The translations under genes and the position numbers were made by a program. From assembly GCF_008974265.1 (NCBI RefSeq), contig NZ_BKZW01000001.1, positions 434,001-498,000 on the forward strand: a stretch of DNA of 64,000 nt, given 5' to 3'. How positions within the stretch are numbered: position 1 is the first letter of the stretch; every line of letters begins with the position of its first letter. Positions 47,462 through 57,047 of this stretch are shown here, piece by piece. Source of the stretch: Dictyobacter vulcani. Lineage in GTDB: Bacteria > Chloroflexota > Ktedonobacteria > Ktedonobacterales > Ktedonobacteraceae. A model generated the notes under the pieces. That model saw only the letters and a program-made list of their open reading frames with translations, was not told the DNA's origin and did no database searches.

Positions 47462-50400
47462 ATGGATCAACTCTGGTATACCTGGTCGACGACTGGCTTA
47501 GGCAGCGTCATCGGGCACAGGGTACGGGCCGCCTCGCCGCGCTTGCTCAATCTTCAGGATAAGGTTTATCAAGAGATCGAAAAATATTTACACTATACCT
47601 TGCCTGATGATATTAATCCGTATAATATTACCACTGCTTCCTCTCCCTATAGCCTGGCCTACATCGCCACGGAACGTTATGGTCCACTCTTGATGCATCG
47701 CGTCTATGCCGGTAAAGATATCTATGGCCGTGCGGGCGTCTTCTTCATCCATGTGCTGGCGAACCTGAACGATATAACTCCTCTTGAGGTGATCGACTCC
47801 TGGCATTCGCCCTTCTGGCAGGTCCGCGATAGTCTCCTGTCAGCCGAGCAGGTAGAATTGCCTGCTGTGCAAAAAAGAGATCTTATAGCGGGATCTCTCA
47901 GTGTGGCTACGATGATGCGAGAACATATCAACCAGCGCCATTATCAAAAAAATTTGGAGATACTGGTCAGAACTTATCTCACGCTTGAGAACTGGCAGAA
48001 CGTCTATCTGGAAACATATGCAGCGGATGGTATTCATAGTGCGGCAGAGCGCAATGCCGAGCTTATCTGGGGCCTATTGCATTGTCTGCCGCCGTATCTG
48101 GCTAAGCAGGTTACGTTTAGTACATATGAAGGCAAGCTTGAGGACCATCCTGCGACGCAGATTGTCGCGACCTGTTTCTCTTCGCTGGAGAATTTACAGC
48201 GCGAGCCATCACATCCAGGCTTTGTCTTGAAATGGGGCTATGGACTGGATGGAAGCCTGCTCCTGCAAGAGGCTGATATATACCAGGATCAGGCTTTACA
48301 GAGTTCGCAGAGCGCTGAACAACTGCAAGCGTGCACCACTTATGCTCATGCTACAGTGGAGAAATTTCTATCTGGCAATTTTGAAGATTGGAAGGCAGTA
48401 CAGACCTTCTTTGATATGACTCTTAGCTGGAAGATCAATAATCTATCCTCTTTTCTGGGGACCTATCAATTATTTTCCGATTATCATTTCAATACTGATA
48501 ATATCAAGCAGATCTTGCGGCCTGAAAATGCTGTTGTCCTGCTGGCGCAGGATAGTGTGTGCTCTGCGATCCTATCATTTTTGGTTAAGGAAAGCCCGAA
48601 CCGCACGACATGGTGGGAAGATGCAGGACAAAGGCTATGGATGAATCTTGCTACCTATGCCACCACCAGCAAGGATTTGCCGCAAATCCTTGCTAAATTT
48701 GCTACATTTCTCGGCAACGTTATCCGCATCGAGCTGATAGATGGTAATCAGCTTAAAGCCGATGCCTATCTTCCCGTACTGGAAATCATCGCCCCGGCCA
48801 CGCAACGACCAGAGCTTTGGAAGCAACTACTAACAGACCTTGCACCACGCTTACAAGCTGATGAGCAGCAATATCCCTATGAGTTGCTTGGTGATGACGT
48901 CTATCAAATCATCCTGAAAAATTGCGCCTACGTGAGGGATATCTCTAATGAGATGGTTGCTGACTGGCTTCATATTACCTGGACTGACATCGAATCTTTC
49001 TGTAACTGGGATATTCCAGGCTCCTGGAAAGTCAAAGCCATTGTACGTCTGATTCTCCATAATCAAGATAAGTTTCCAGTTGATGTAGATCTTGTTGCGA
49101 TTATCTCTGCCGTCCAGATCTATTATGAACAAGCACTTGTTGAACTTGCTCATGGTGCAGCTCCATTGGCCATCTATCATTTAAAAGCATTGAGCAAAAA
49201 CGGTTATATGCTCAACTCTTCTGCCGTGGATCGTCTTTTGCAGGCGCACTGTTTGGATGTTAATGAAATCGCGTTGATACTGAAGCAGACCGGAATGGAT
49301 GTAGATGAATTACATTCTCTCTTTCTTCAGCACTGGGAATATCTTTTATTAGTTGCTCCGGATCAAGCTATTGTGCAAGATTGTGTCGAACATTTTCTGC
49401 GGCAGAAGCTTGATATATCCATATTAAAAGCTGCGGGGACAGGCGCAGTGTTGGATACTGTTTTCAATAGTGAACAGTGTCGTTTCGAAGAGCGGGTCGC
49501 AGCTAAAAATTGGTGTTTAATTAGACAAACGCTTTTGATTGGACGGGAGGCTGAAGCACGCAAACTGGTCACAAATGAGCAAAAATTACATGCACTGGCC
49601 GAAGCTATTACTGTATGCGATTTAGGAAAGAAGAGCACCTATTGGGATGCTTTCTTCCAATACATCACTCCCGCTATTCAGGATGAAGATGATTTACATC
49701 GCATCCTTGAAACTATAGCTCCAGTATGCTTATTTTCTATAAAAACTAATTCTATCTACTTTGATTTTATCGAAAGCATTGCTCCTTATGTGAGCAAATC
49801 AGATAAAGTAAACAATAATCCCCAGCGCTTGCTGATATATTTGCAATATGTTATTGCCAGGAATCTGGATCAGAAAGAGATAGATCATAATTTTAAGAGA
49901 AATGAAGCTTTGCCTCGAATATTTCAGCAACTGCTTCAAAATGCAGATAAAAAGATCTTTGACTATATCAATGATAAAAGGGTATGGGGGACCAATGAGT
50001 GGAAGATCTGGAAAAAGTATCTTGGGGATGTACGTCCTGATGGGCCTAACAACATCAAGCGCTTCTTTCCAGGAAAGAAAGAAACTGTGAAGATCGTTGC
50101 CATTACGCCAGATCATGCTCTAACTTATAAATCGAAGTTACAGGCACCTGTGGCACCTGTAGGGCTGGCTGCTTACTCCCAGTTTCCGCAATCAACTGTG
50201 AAAACAGTGCCTACCGCGCCAAAGAACCCATCTCCAGTAAACATACCCATGCCACAAGCTAAAATCTCCTTGCGTTCATCTGAACAGCATGTACCATCCT
50301 CACATATGCTTCCAGACTCAGCGCAAGCGTTACCAGATATATCTTTCAGGTTACACCCCTATGCCTCGTCAGAAGATGAAGAATACGTCGCTTACTATGG

Positions 50401-50935
50401 ATTTATAGACGGGGAAATGCATGGTATTACGTTGAAGGATTTTCAGCGCATAGATAAATTGAAAATTATTTATTTTGATTATGTTGCTGATCGCAATAAA
50501 AATCGGCCAGCACATGACAAGCTAATTGAACTTTTGCGAGATCATGAAAGAGAAAGATTGGCATATCACCGAGATGAAAGTCTGAGTATTAATGCAAGCA
50601 TTAATCTTCTGGCCCGGCAACAATTGTTTTATAATACCGTCTCTGGCTTCGATTTTTACGGAGATGAAAAAATAGTCAACAAAATAAACAATATATGCAA
50701 AAAATGCAAAGAAGTGAGCAGTAGCTATAGAAAATTTATTAACAATAAATTATATAGCGAGGATGATTTAAGAATTGTGATAGAAGTTTTCATCCAGGAA
50801 TACTGGTTGGATTATTGTTTTAGGTATAAAGGCGGAATAAGTAGATGGTTTGACAATGCTGTGGAAAATCATCCTTATACCACTAAAAGATATAAAAATG
50901 TTTTAGAACGTTATAGACAGCAAAAAAAGCGGTAG
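47462..50935 (+). CDS. GAP1-type GTPase-associated protein, large (GAP1-N1-like plus helical body)
   Basis: A 1157-residue protein. The N-terminus (YTWSTTGLGSVIGHRVRAAS, then YGPLLMHRVYAGKDIYGRAG and FFIHVL) matches the GAP1-N domain found beside DO-GTPases. The stretch to about residue 260 (LTLENWQN through FSTYEGKLED) resembles the GAP1-M segment. A long helical body and a Pro-rich linker (about 880-960) follow, then a separate C-terminal helical domain. That last part is markedly AT-rich in DNA (after about 50.4 kb), suggesting a swapped-in module. It probably regulates the island GTPases. The membrane gene follows 28 bp downstream, so co-transcription is likely. Confidence 0.75.
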   Translation: MDQLWYTWSTTGLGSVIGHRVRAASPRLLNLQDKVYQEIEKYLHYTLPDDINPYNITTASSPYSLAYIATERYGPLLMHRVYAGKDIYGRAGVFFIHVLANLNDITPLEVIDSWHSPFWQVRDSLLSAEQVELPAVQKRDLIAGSLSVATMMREHINQRHYQKNLEILVRTYLTLENWQNVYLETYAADGIHSAAERNAELIWGLLHCLPPYLAKQVTFSTYEGKLEDHPATQIVATCFSSLENLQREPSHPGFVLKWGYGLDGSLLLQEADIYQDQALQSSQSAEQLQACTTYAHATVEKFLSGNFEDWKAVQTFFDMTLSWKINNLSSFLGTYQLFSDYHFNTDNIKQILRPENAVVLLAQDSVCSAILSFLVKESPNRTTWWEDAGQRLWMNLATYATTSKDLPQILAKFATFLGNVIRIELIDGNQLKADAYLPVLEIIAPATQRPELWKQLLTDLAPRLQADEQQYPYELLGDDVYQIILKNCAYVRDISNEMVADWLHITWTDIESFCNWDIPGSWKVKAIVRLILHNQDKFPVDVDLVAIISAVQIYYEQALVELAHGAAPLAIYHLKALSKNGYMLNSSAVDRLLQAHCLDVNEIALILKQTGMDVDELHSLFLQHWEYLLLVAPDQAIVQDCVEHFLRQKLDISILKAAGTGAVLDTVFNSEQCRFEERVAAKNWCLIRQTLLIGREAEARKLVTNEQKLHALAEAITVCDLGKKSTYWDAFFQYITPAIQDEDDLHRILETIAPVCLFSIKTNSIYFDFIESIAPYVSKSDKVNNNPQRLLIYLQYVIARNLDQKEIDHNFKRNEALPRIFQQLLQNADKKIFDYINDKRVWGTNEWKIWKKYLGDVRPDGPNNIKRFFPGKKETVKIVAITPDHALTYKSKLQAPVAPVGLAAYSQFPQSTVKTVPTAPKNPSPVNIPMPQAKISLRSSEQHVPSSHMLPDSAQALPDISFRLHPYASSEDEEYVAYYGFIDGEMHGITLKDFQRIDKLKIIYFDYVADRNKNRPAHDKLIELLRDHERERLAYHRDESLSINASINLLARQQLFYNTVSGFDFYGDEKIVNKINNICKKCKEVSSSYRKFINNKLYSEDDLRIVIEVFIQEYWLDYCFRYKGGISRWFDNAVENHPYTTKRYKNVLERYRQQKKR

Positions 50936-50963
50936 TTATGTGCAAAGGAGTGTTTGATTATTT

Positions 50964-52211
50964 ATGTTGAATGATAAAGATGCTGTGATTGATCAGTTGA
51001 CTGATCTGGCTAAAGAGGTCGATAGTAGCGATCCAAAAGGCGCTATTCGTTTGACAGAGCTGCGCGATGCAGTTGATGGTGGCAAGTATGCGGATGCTTG
51101 GTCCGGTCATAATATTTATAATTTGATTAATATCGATGCTATCGTCAATCGCTATCGTGTGCAGCAGAAGATTGATAATGCAATCATAGGGATTGATTCA
51201 GTTAGAAATATTTGTATCTTCTTGCCGCTCTTCTTTACCTGGTGGGCCATTTCAAAGGCGATCCCTGCTTACTATACGCTCGTGACCCAGTATCCCAAAT
51301 ATAGTACGACCCCTTTCTTGCAATTATGGCAGGGTGGCTTCAATAATAATGTTCCCTGGTATGATAGATTGGCTGGCGTTGCCGGAATAGATGTCGTTCT
51401 CATTCTTTTTATCATTTGTTTAACGATGGCCTCGTCGATTGTGACCAGTATCTGGCAATTGCAACGGGATCAAAAGGCGGAGGAGTTGCGCGATAATCTG
51501 GCGCATGCGCTGGCCGGTGCATCCCTCTTCCTCTCGACCCGTAATCGATCACAGCCGATCAATTTTGTGGATCGCTTCAATACGGTGGTGGATAACTTTA
51601 ATACGGTGGTGGCTGGCCTTGAGGCGCAGATGAAGGCGGAACGTGTGGAGATGACGCAACTGGCTGAGCGTCAGAAAGCGGAATTTGCCCTCTTCAATGC
51701 CTTTAAGTCGTCGCTGGTGACGAGCATGGATAATATTTCTTCCTCTATACGCGATCTCAAACAATCACACAGCGTACTGGATACAACCATTCATCAGCTC
51801 ATCACTCCAACTCAGGAGGCGGCCAGTCAGCAAAAAATCTTGCTGACGAACTCTAGTAACATTCAGCAGCAACTGACACGGCAGGCGAGCGCCCAGGAAG
51901 CAGTGGTCGCGCAGCAGAAGCTATGGGGTGAGAAGCTCAATACCGTGCTGACGACTCTGGATGGCACAGTCAATGTGGCTAAAACCCTGGCTGGCAATGT
52001 CGCAAAATATACTGACGAGCAGAAGGATTTGGTCACGCAACTTCATAAGGAGCACGATGCTCAGGAACAATTGGTCTCGTCTATCCTCAAGAATACGAGT
52101 TCTATGGATAGCATCATCAAACAGATTGACCGGAGTGTGGCCGATATCAATGGTGTGACCGTGAACATGAGCGAAGTTGCGCGGCGTATCGCAGCCAAAG
52201 TACCTGTCTGA
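50964..52211 (+). CDS. Two-TM membrane protein with long cytoplasmic coiled coil (stator-partner candidate)
   Basis: A 415-residue protein. Two hydrophobic segments are visible (ICIFLPLFFTWWAISKAIP near 75-95 and VVLILFIICLTMASSIVTSI near 140-160), joined by an aromatic loop of about 45 residues. From about residue 170 it is a long heptad-like, Gln/Asn/Ser/Thr-rich coiled coil resembling chemoreceptor or ZorA/TolQ-type tails. AAAGGAG precedes the ATG at 50964. It is immediately followed by a MotB-like gene. This pairing suggests a MotA/TolQ/ZorA-like role, but MotA-type motifs are not clear, so the role is inferred from context. Confidence 0.6.
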   Translation: MLNDKDAVIDQLTDLAKEVDSSDPKGAIRLTELRDAVDGGKYADAWSGHNIYNLINIDAIVNRYRVQQKIDNAIIGIDSVRNICIFLPLFFTWWAISKAIPAYYTLVTQYPKYSTTPFLQLWQGGFNNNVPWYDRLAGVAGIDVVLILFIICLTMASSIVTSIWQLQRDQKAEELRDNLAHALAGASLFLSTRNRSQPINFVDRFNTVVDNFNTVVAGLEAQMKAERVEMTQLAERQKAEFALFNAFKSSLVTSMDNISSSIRDLKQSHSVLDTTIHQLITPTQEAASQQKILLTNSSNIQQQLTRQASAQEAVVAQQKLWGEKLNTVLTTLDGTVNVAKTLAGNVAKYTDEQKDLVTQLHKEHDAQEQLVSSILKNTSSMDSIIKQIDRSVADINGVTVNMSEVARRIAAKVPV

Positions 52212-52245
52212 TCGAGCAAGCAAGTAAGAAAAGAGAGGATCAAAT

Positions 52246-53067
52246 ATGCTGCGTCCTGTACAAAATAGTCCCGTTCTGTTGGCTGGCTGGCTTTTTGCCG
52301 ACTTATTGCTTGGCTTGATGGTGATCTTTCTGGCCGCCATTCCTGGTGTGCCGCCGCCTTTGCCTGCCGCGCCACCCAAACTTATTGTTATTCCATCAAT
52401 AGTGAGACCTGCTAACGAGCAGGAATGCTCGGCTGGCAATGTCAATACGCCGCGTTGCGTGGGCCAATTAACGCTTGCTGAGAGTCCTGATTCGAAGGTG
52501 TCCGTCAAATGGTCGCTGCAGAGTGATATCAGCGATCTTATTCACTATAGCTATACCATTGACAACACAAAATATACCCAGACCAATGGGACCATCAATC
52601 CTGGTGAAAAGGTTACCATTAATCTGTCAGCGGTGCCTTGCCAGAATGGTTCCTTTACGTTCACAGGCACTGCCAATGCCGTGCCTGTGACTGCACTCTG
52701 GAAGTGTAGTGCTAAACCTGATCGTCTGGAAACGGCATACAAGCAGATGCGGTTTGCCAATGAGGATACGCAGGGTATTCTTGACGGAAATCAGGATGCC
52801 ATTAATAAATTAGTGCAAGATATTAAAGCTCGTCCTGAATTGCGTGGTCGCCGTGTTGGTCTGGTCATTGTCGAAGGCGGTACGGATGATAATAATATCG
52901 GGCGTGCGCAGGATGTTGCTAGAAAAGTATACTCGATTCTAAGAGATTTAGGCAAAAATGGCTTTGCACCTTTTGCTGATGCTGTGCCTTATCAACCGCT
53001 TTTCAATACTGCCGAAACCAATGATGTCGTCATTATTGATGTCTATCTCTTCAAAATAAACTCATAG
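52246..53067 (+). CDS. MotB/OmpA-like single-TM protein
   Basis: A 273-residue protein. An N-terminal helix, LAGWLFADLLLGLMVIFLAA, holds an Asp in its first half, as in MotB/ExbD/ZorB where that Asp carries ions. A Pro-rich plug-like stretch follows. Next is a roughly 100-residue beta domain with Cys residues, and then an OmpA/MotB-like C-terminal domain with VGLVIVEGGTDDNNIGRAQD followed by a helix and the final strand NDVVIIDVYLF. The usual NRRVE end of OmpA domains is altered. AGAGAGGAT precedes the ATG at 52246. With the upstream gene it forms a stator-like pair. Peptidoglycan binding is inferred from the fold. Confidence 0.65.
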   Translation: MLRPVQNSPVLLAGWLFADLLLGLMVIFLAAIPGVPPPLPAAPPKLIVIPSIVRPANEQECSAGNVNTPRCVGQLTLAESPDSKVSVKWSLQSDISDLIHYSYTIDNTKYTQTNGTINPGEKVTINLSAVPCQNGSFTFTGTANAVPVTALWKCSAKPDRLETAYKQMRFANEDTQGILDGNQDAINKLVQDIKARPELRGRRVGLVIVEGGTDDNNIGRAQDVARKVYSILRDLGKNGFAPFADAVPYQPLFNTAETNDVVIIDVYLFKINS

Positions 53068-53078
53068 CGACGCATACT

Positions 53079-53103
53079 CATAACCTTTACAGTTAAGGTT
53101 ATG
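53079..53103. terminator. Short hairpin at the convergence of the two island arms
   Basis: Arms CATAACCTT and AAGGTTATG with a 7-base loop overlap the end of the minus-strand gene. It could end transcription from both sides, though T tracts are short. Confidence 0.45.
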
Positions 53104-54013
53104 CATGTATCCAGGTTGCGGCGAGCTGATCGAGTTCGTGGTCGATGCGTGCGTGGGCTACGCATTGCTCCGTGTTGGCTTCAAAGAAGGGGAGCAGCCT
53201 TGCTTCATATTGTTCTTCGCTGGTGATGCTGGCGATCAATCGAGCATATGCTGAATCCTCTTCCTGGCTTCTTTCTCCTGTTACTCCGTTGAGGATGAAG
53301 TAGGTGTGGTAGTCGCTGGCGTTGACTTGAAACTGGGCCTCCGGTACGCTCCCGGTGATGGCGAATGAGGACATCCGGGGATTATGGTGCCAGGTAGCGA
53401 AGCTGAGTAGTGGGCGATAGGCTGGTGGTAGCAGACAACTCAGGGCGGCGATCCATAGTGCGACCTGTTCGGCGCTGTCGATGATGATAATCGGTCGTCC
53501 CCTCTCTTCTAGATGGATGACTGCGGACATCAGGGCTGCGAGGGTCTGCCGTGCAGGTTCTTTTTGTAGCAGCATCCAGACCTGTTCAATGTCGAATGAA
53601 GGATCGACATCCAATTCTGGCAGTACCGCTAGCTCTGTTTGTTCGTCGCTGGCTGTTTTTTGCCAGAATGGACTTTGCCAGAAGAAGATGGGGGGGATGC
53701 TGGTGAAGAGATCCGGTGGCATGATCAGCGAATGGGCGAAAAAGTTTCCCGGTCGTCCATAGTTATCATTGCCGCAAGATTGGCTGTTGATCAACAGACT
53801 GCTCTCCGCATTCTGATAGTAGTAGCGCAAGGCGATGGGATGACGCTCGACCTCGAAGACATCCATGCCCGCCGGTATGCGATAGGCGAGCAGGCGCGCA
53901 AGCATATTCTGGTCGGACGGCGTAATCGCGGGGGACATAGCTTTGACCTGAAAACCTGCGTGTCCGCTGCCATGGCTCGTGTATGATGTGTAATAGTGTT
54001 GCCGGATCGCCAT
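53099..54013 (-). CDS. GAP1-type protein, N2-like, short
   Basis: A 304-residue protein whose N-terminus (IRQHYYTSYTSHGSGHAGFQ, then VKAMSPAITPSDQNML) and following stretch (DNYGRPGNFFAHSLIM, FWQSPFWQ) match the second GAP1 N-terminal type. A GAP1-M-like part follows (PPAYRPLLSFATWHHNPR). It lacks the long body of the GAP1 protein at 47462. GGAGAGGAT precedes ATG 54013. It is the last gene of the leftward operon with the J-like scaffold and Hsp70 genes. It likely pairs with one of the two GTPases. The name GAP1 reflects gene association; GTPase activation is not shown. Confidence 0.72.
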   Translation of the reverse strand: MAIRQHYYTSYTSHGSGHAGFQVKAMSPAITPSDQNMLARLLAYRIPAGMDVFEVERHPIALRYYYQNAESSLLINSQSCGNDNYGRPGNFFAHSLIMPPDLFTSIPPIFFWQSPFWQKTASDEQTELAVLPELDVDPSFDIEQVWMLLQKEPARQTLAALMSAVIHLEERGRPIIIIDSAEQVALWIAALSCLLPPAYRPLLSFATWHHNPRMSSFAITGSVPEAQFQVNASDYHTYFILNGVTGERSQEEDSAYARLIASITSEEQYEARLLPFFEANTEQCVAHARIDHELDQLAATWIHA

Positions 54014-54045
54014 CTTTTTTCTCTATCCTCTCCTGCACATGAGCA

Positions 54046-57033
54046 TCAGTCGAGCCTGAGTTTGCTGTCGCTGGGATGCTGGATTTTGAGATTGTCGTAG
54101 GCGCTATCCTCTTCCGCATATAATTTGCAGAAGGTGTACGCTTCATATTTTCTGTCTGGCAGTGGGAAGCTGAGTCCTTTCTTTATATGTATAGGACCTT
54201 GGATACGCCATAGTCGTTCTCCATCGGTCTTTTTGGCTGGGAGGCGGTCGCGACGTACAACCAGTGAGAGGGAGGGCACGGTCCCTGGTGTGGGCGCATA
54301 AATATGGAGCGTGCGTTTATTGCCAAGTAGCGCTTTCTTGATTTCATAGCTGAGTTCCAGTTTGTTGGCTAGCCTGGCCTGTATCTGGGCTCCCGCGGAA
54401 GAGATGATTTGTTGATCCTGACGGATCGTGTTTGTGATACGTATAAAGTAGTCCTGCTGTTCCTCGCCGCGAATATCAAAATAGCCAAAATTAGTATATT
54501 CGGCACGCGTGATTGTGCGTGAAAAGACCATTTTTCCATGCCATCCATCATATGTATAGGCTAAGGTGACCTCCTGACAGGTTGGCGGCCAGTCCCATTG
54601 CAGGCGCAGGGCACTGCCGAGATTTTCCGCCCGTAGATTCTTCACCTCGTCGATACAGGCGTAATGGACCTCCGCTCCGATATAGGCCATGCCGCCAAAG
54701 CTGACCACAGGCGTATAGTAATAGATGCCCTGGTTGGACCATTCATCGCTAAGGCTGTCGCCCTGTCCCTCCAGGATATTTCCATGGTGTTGTAATTGCT
54801 CAATGGAAATGATTTCGCCCGCGGCCATTTTTGTGCTACGTTTACTTTTGAGGATGACGACTTTGCCTTTGGACGGTGCCTTCCATTTGAGTTGCACTCG
54901 ATAGCCTTGTGCTTGCCGTTCATTGCTGATATCCAACTCCATGATGACGGCAGGTGGAGCTTCGGGTCGTGCCTGGATAACTTTTCCTGCTGAGGTCAAT
55001 GTTTGACCCTGATTGCTAAATTGGCTAAAAATCTTATAGTAATAGGTGCGCCCATTCAGTACATTGGTATCGATCAGTCGTGAGTTTTCGCTGAGCATGA
55101 GGCGTTGCCCATCATCTATTGTGCGTGGTGCCAGATTCTCTTTTCTGATCACAATGATGGTCTGTACGTTAGTCGGTGCGCTCCATTTCAGGATAATGTG
55201 CTGATTGCCGACCTCGATAAGCTCATCCTGGATATCCTGTAGCAGGAAGATGGGCGTGCTGAGTAAAGCTGGCTGTGAGGCACTGATCCCTTCACATTCA
55301 GTAAAAATGGCATAGTATAGGGGGACGCCGATTTCGGCCCGCGTGTCATTGTAGGTAGTGGCGCTTACAGTTGCCAGTAGCGTACCGTCGCCGGGCGAGA
55401 TGGGCTGCTTGTGCGCTTTGCAAACAATCTGATAGCGAACGCCTTGTGTCGGTGATTCATTCCAGGTGAGAATGACCAGGGTGCCATTGACACGGGATTG
55501 CAGGGCTGCCGCTGGCGTGGGTGGCATCTCACTGAGCAGTTTGCGTGCTTCGGCATAGTCGCTACACATGCGCAGTGCCATGCGATAAAGATTGGCTTTT
55601 TCTTCGCGATCCCTGGTAGATTGGGCCGTATTGAGCAAGTTGCGTGCTTGAGTTATGCCATCATCGATGCGCTTCTGATTGCTTTTAGCCTCGGCGATCT
55701 GGTTGTGATTGCTGTCGAGATAGCGTTTGGCCGCGAACAGTTGCCTGTCTTCGATGAGTTTTTCCAATTGTTGCTGGAATGCTTGTTGTTCCTGACGTTG
55801 CTTGTCCAGTCTGGCTTGATAGGCGTTGATTTTTTGCACGCGCTCATCTGGTTTTGCCGGACCCCAGAGCGTGGCAGCCTCGTCTAACAGGCTTTGTGCG
55901 GTCGCTAGATCCTGAGTATGTAGAAAATTTTCGAGCAGGTCGTCAACTCGATAATGATTACCGATGGCGAAGCCACAGTCGCCGCAATAGATACCATCAG
56001 CCTGTACCGTTGTTCCGCAACTGGGACAACTAGTGAGCAGTTCCAGGTTACAGCTCTGGCAAAATTTACGGTTGGGCTCGTTCATATGTTTGCAGCGTCC
56101 GCAGCGAAGTAACTTCGTCGCCTGTGGTTGTGGTTTGCTGGCCGGCATATGTATAAACCAGCCGCGCTTGCGTGCACGCTCGATTAACTTCTCGCGAGCC
56201 ACCTCCTCATTCCAACCAGCCTTGCGTGCTTGCTCCAGAAAAACCTGTTCTTGCTCTGGCGTCACTTCTTTAAGCATGTTATGACTGATAGACTCTGAGA
56301 GATGCTTTAGGATTTCTTCCAGTGTGCTTAGATGGACACTCTCGTCATAGCTGCGCCGCATCTCTGCTGTTTTGAAGATTACTCTGGCCTGTCCCGCCAA
56401 ATCCTTTTTGGCATCAACCTCTGAGGATGGTTGCCGTTTTGCCATATCATTATAAAGCTTTTCGGCGGCCTGTAGCAGGTGTTCGTTGGAAATAGTACGA
56501 TCGAGTCCCAGCACTTCATAGAGGGTAGACATATTCAGAATAGATAGTGATTCATTAATTTTCTTAAATGTAGAGGGTTCAAGTGGTTGGATAGCTGAAG
56601 TCGTGCTGGTTGCCGGGCTGGGGCTTGTTTTTACAGGGACTGACAACATTCCACGGATATCCTGCTCGCTAAGCATCGGGTAATCTTTGATCAATGTGGC
56701 GAATTCATCTGGTTCGATATAGCCTTTGGGAGTAATGAAATCCAGGCGCTTTTGCAAGCGTGAACGCGCCTCGCCCTGGGCGGAGGCGCGTTCGATACGG
56801 GCTGCCTGCGCCTGCTTCTCGCGTTCCAGTGGCTTCTTGAGCATCTCGTAGCCCTTAAGCTGAGCCAGGCTCTGCCTGGCAATCAGTGCTGATTTTCCCA
56901 CACCATTTGCCTTACGAGTCCACTGGTTCCTCTTCTCGCGTACCCTTTTCTCAAAATCCGCCTCATTCCAGGGAGCATCAGGGTTAATATCGAGCAAAAT
57001 AAAATAATTAGTTGTTGGCTGTGTTGTACTCAT
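54046..57033 (-). CDS. J-like/zinc-ribbon/FN3 scaffold protein (no HPD motif)
   Basis: A 995-residue multidomain protein. Two J-domain-like helical bundles come first (ILLDINPDAPWNEADFEKRV at about 12-32 and LYEVLGLDRTISNEHLLQAA near 175), both lacking the HPD tripeptide that stimulates Hsp70. Zinc ribbons follow near residues 310-355 (CGRCKHMNEPNRKFCQSC, CPSCGTTVQADGIYCGDC). Then come a coiled coil (about 380-490) and four or five FN3-like beta domains (VNGTLVILTWNESPTQGVRY, NQHIILKWSAPTN). It sits 14 bp after the Hsp70-vWA gene and probably links the chaperones to clients or to the membrane complex. No membrane helix is seen. Confidence 0.75.
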   Translation of the reverse strand: MSTTQPTTNYFILLDINPDAPWNEADFEKRVREKRNQWTRKANGVGKSALIARQSLAQLKGYEMLKKPLEREKQAQAARIERASAQGEARSRLQKRLDFITPKGYIEPDEFATLIKDYPMLSEQDIRGMLSVPVKTSPSPATSTTSAIQPLEPSTFKKINESLSILNMSTLYEVLGLDRTISNEHLLQAAEKLYNDMAKRQPSSEVDAKKDLAGQARVIFKTAEMRRSYDESVHLSTLEEILKHLSESISHNMLKEVTPEQEQVFLEQARKAGWNEEVAREKLIERARKRGWFIHMPASKPQPQATKLLRCGRCKHMNEPNRKFCQSCNLELLTSCPSCGTTVQADGIYCGDCGFAIGNHYRVDDLLENFLHTQDLATAQSLLDEAATLWGPAKPDERVQKINAYQARLDKQRQEQQAFQQQLEKLIEDRQLFAAKRYLDSNHNQIAEAKSNQKRIDDGITQARNLLNTAQSTRDREEKANLYRMALRMCSDYAEARKLLSEMPPTPAAALQSRVNGTLVILTWNESPTQGVRYQIVCKAHKQPISPGDGTLLATVSATTYNDTRAEIGVPLYYAIFTECEGISASQPALLSTPIFLLQDIQDELIEVGNQHIILKWSAPTNVQTIIVIRKENLAPRTIDDGQRLMLSENSRLIDTNVLNGRTYYYKIFSQFSNQGQTLTSAGKVIQARPEAPPAVIMELDISNERQAQGYRVQLKWKAPSKGKVVILKSKRSTKMAAGEIISIEQLQHHGNILEGQGDSLSDEWSNQGIYYYTPVVSFGGMAYIGAEVHYACIDEVKNLRAENLGSALRLQWDWPPTCQEVTLAYTYDGWHGKMVFSRTITRAEYTNFGYFDIRGEEQQDYFIRITNTIRQDQQIISSAGAQIQARLANKLELSYEIKKALLGNKRTLHIYAPTPGTVPSLSLVVRRDRLPAKKTDGERLWRIQGPIHIKKGLSFPLPDRKYEAYTFCKLYAEEDSAYDNLKIQHPSDSKLRLD

Positions 57034-57047
57034 ATGTTATCTATCTC

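Noticed and set aside
46967..47470. 167-residue minus-strand frame opposite GTPase 2
   Set aside because: The plus strand carries the expected GTPase C-terminus; the minus frame has no motif.
52061..52508. Minus-strand frames opposite the coiled-coil and MotB-like genes
   Set aside because: They overlap two plus-strand genes with clear membrane features and ribosome sites.
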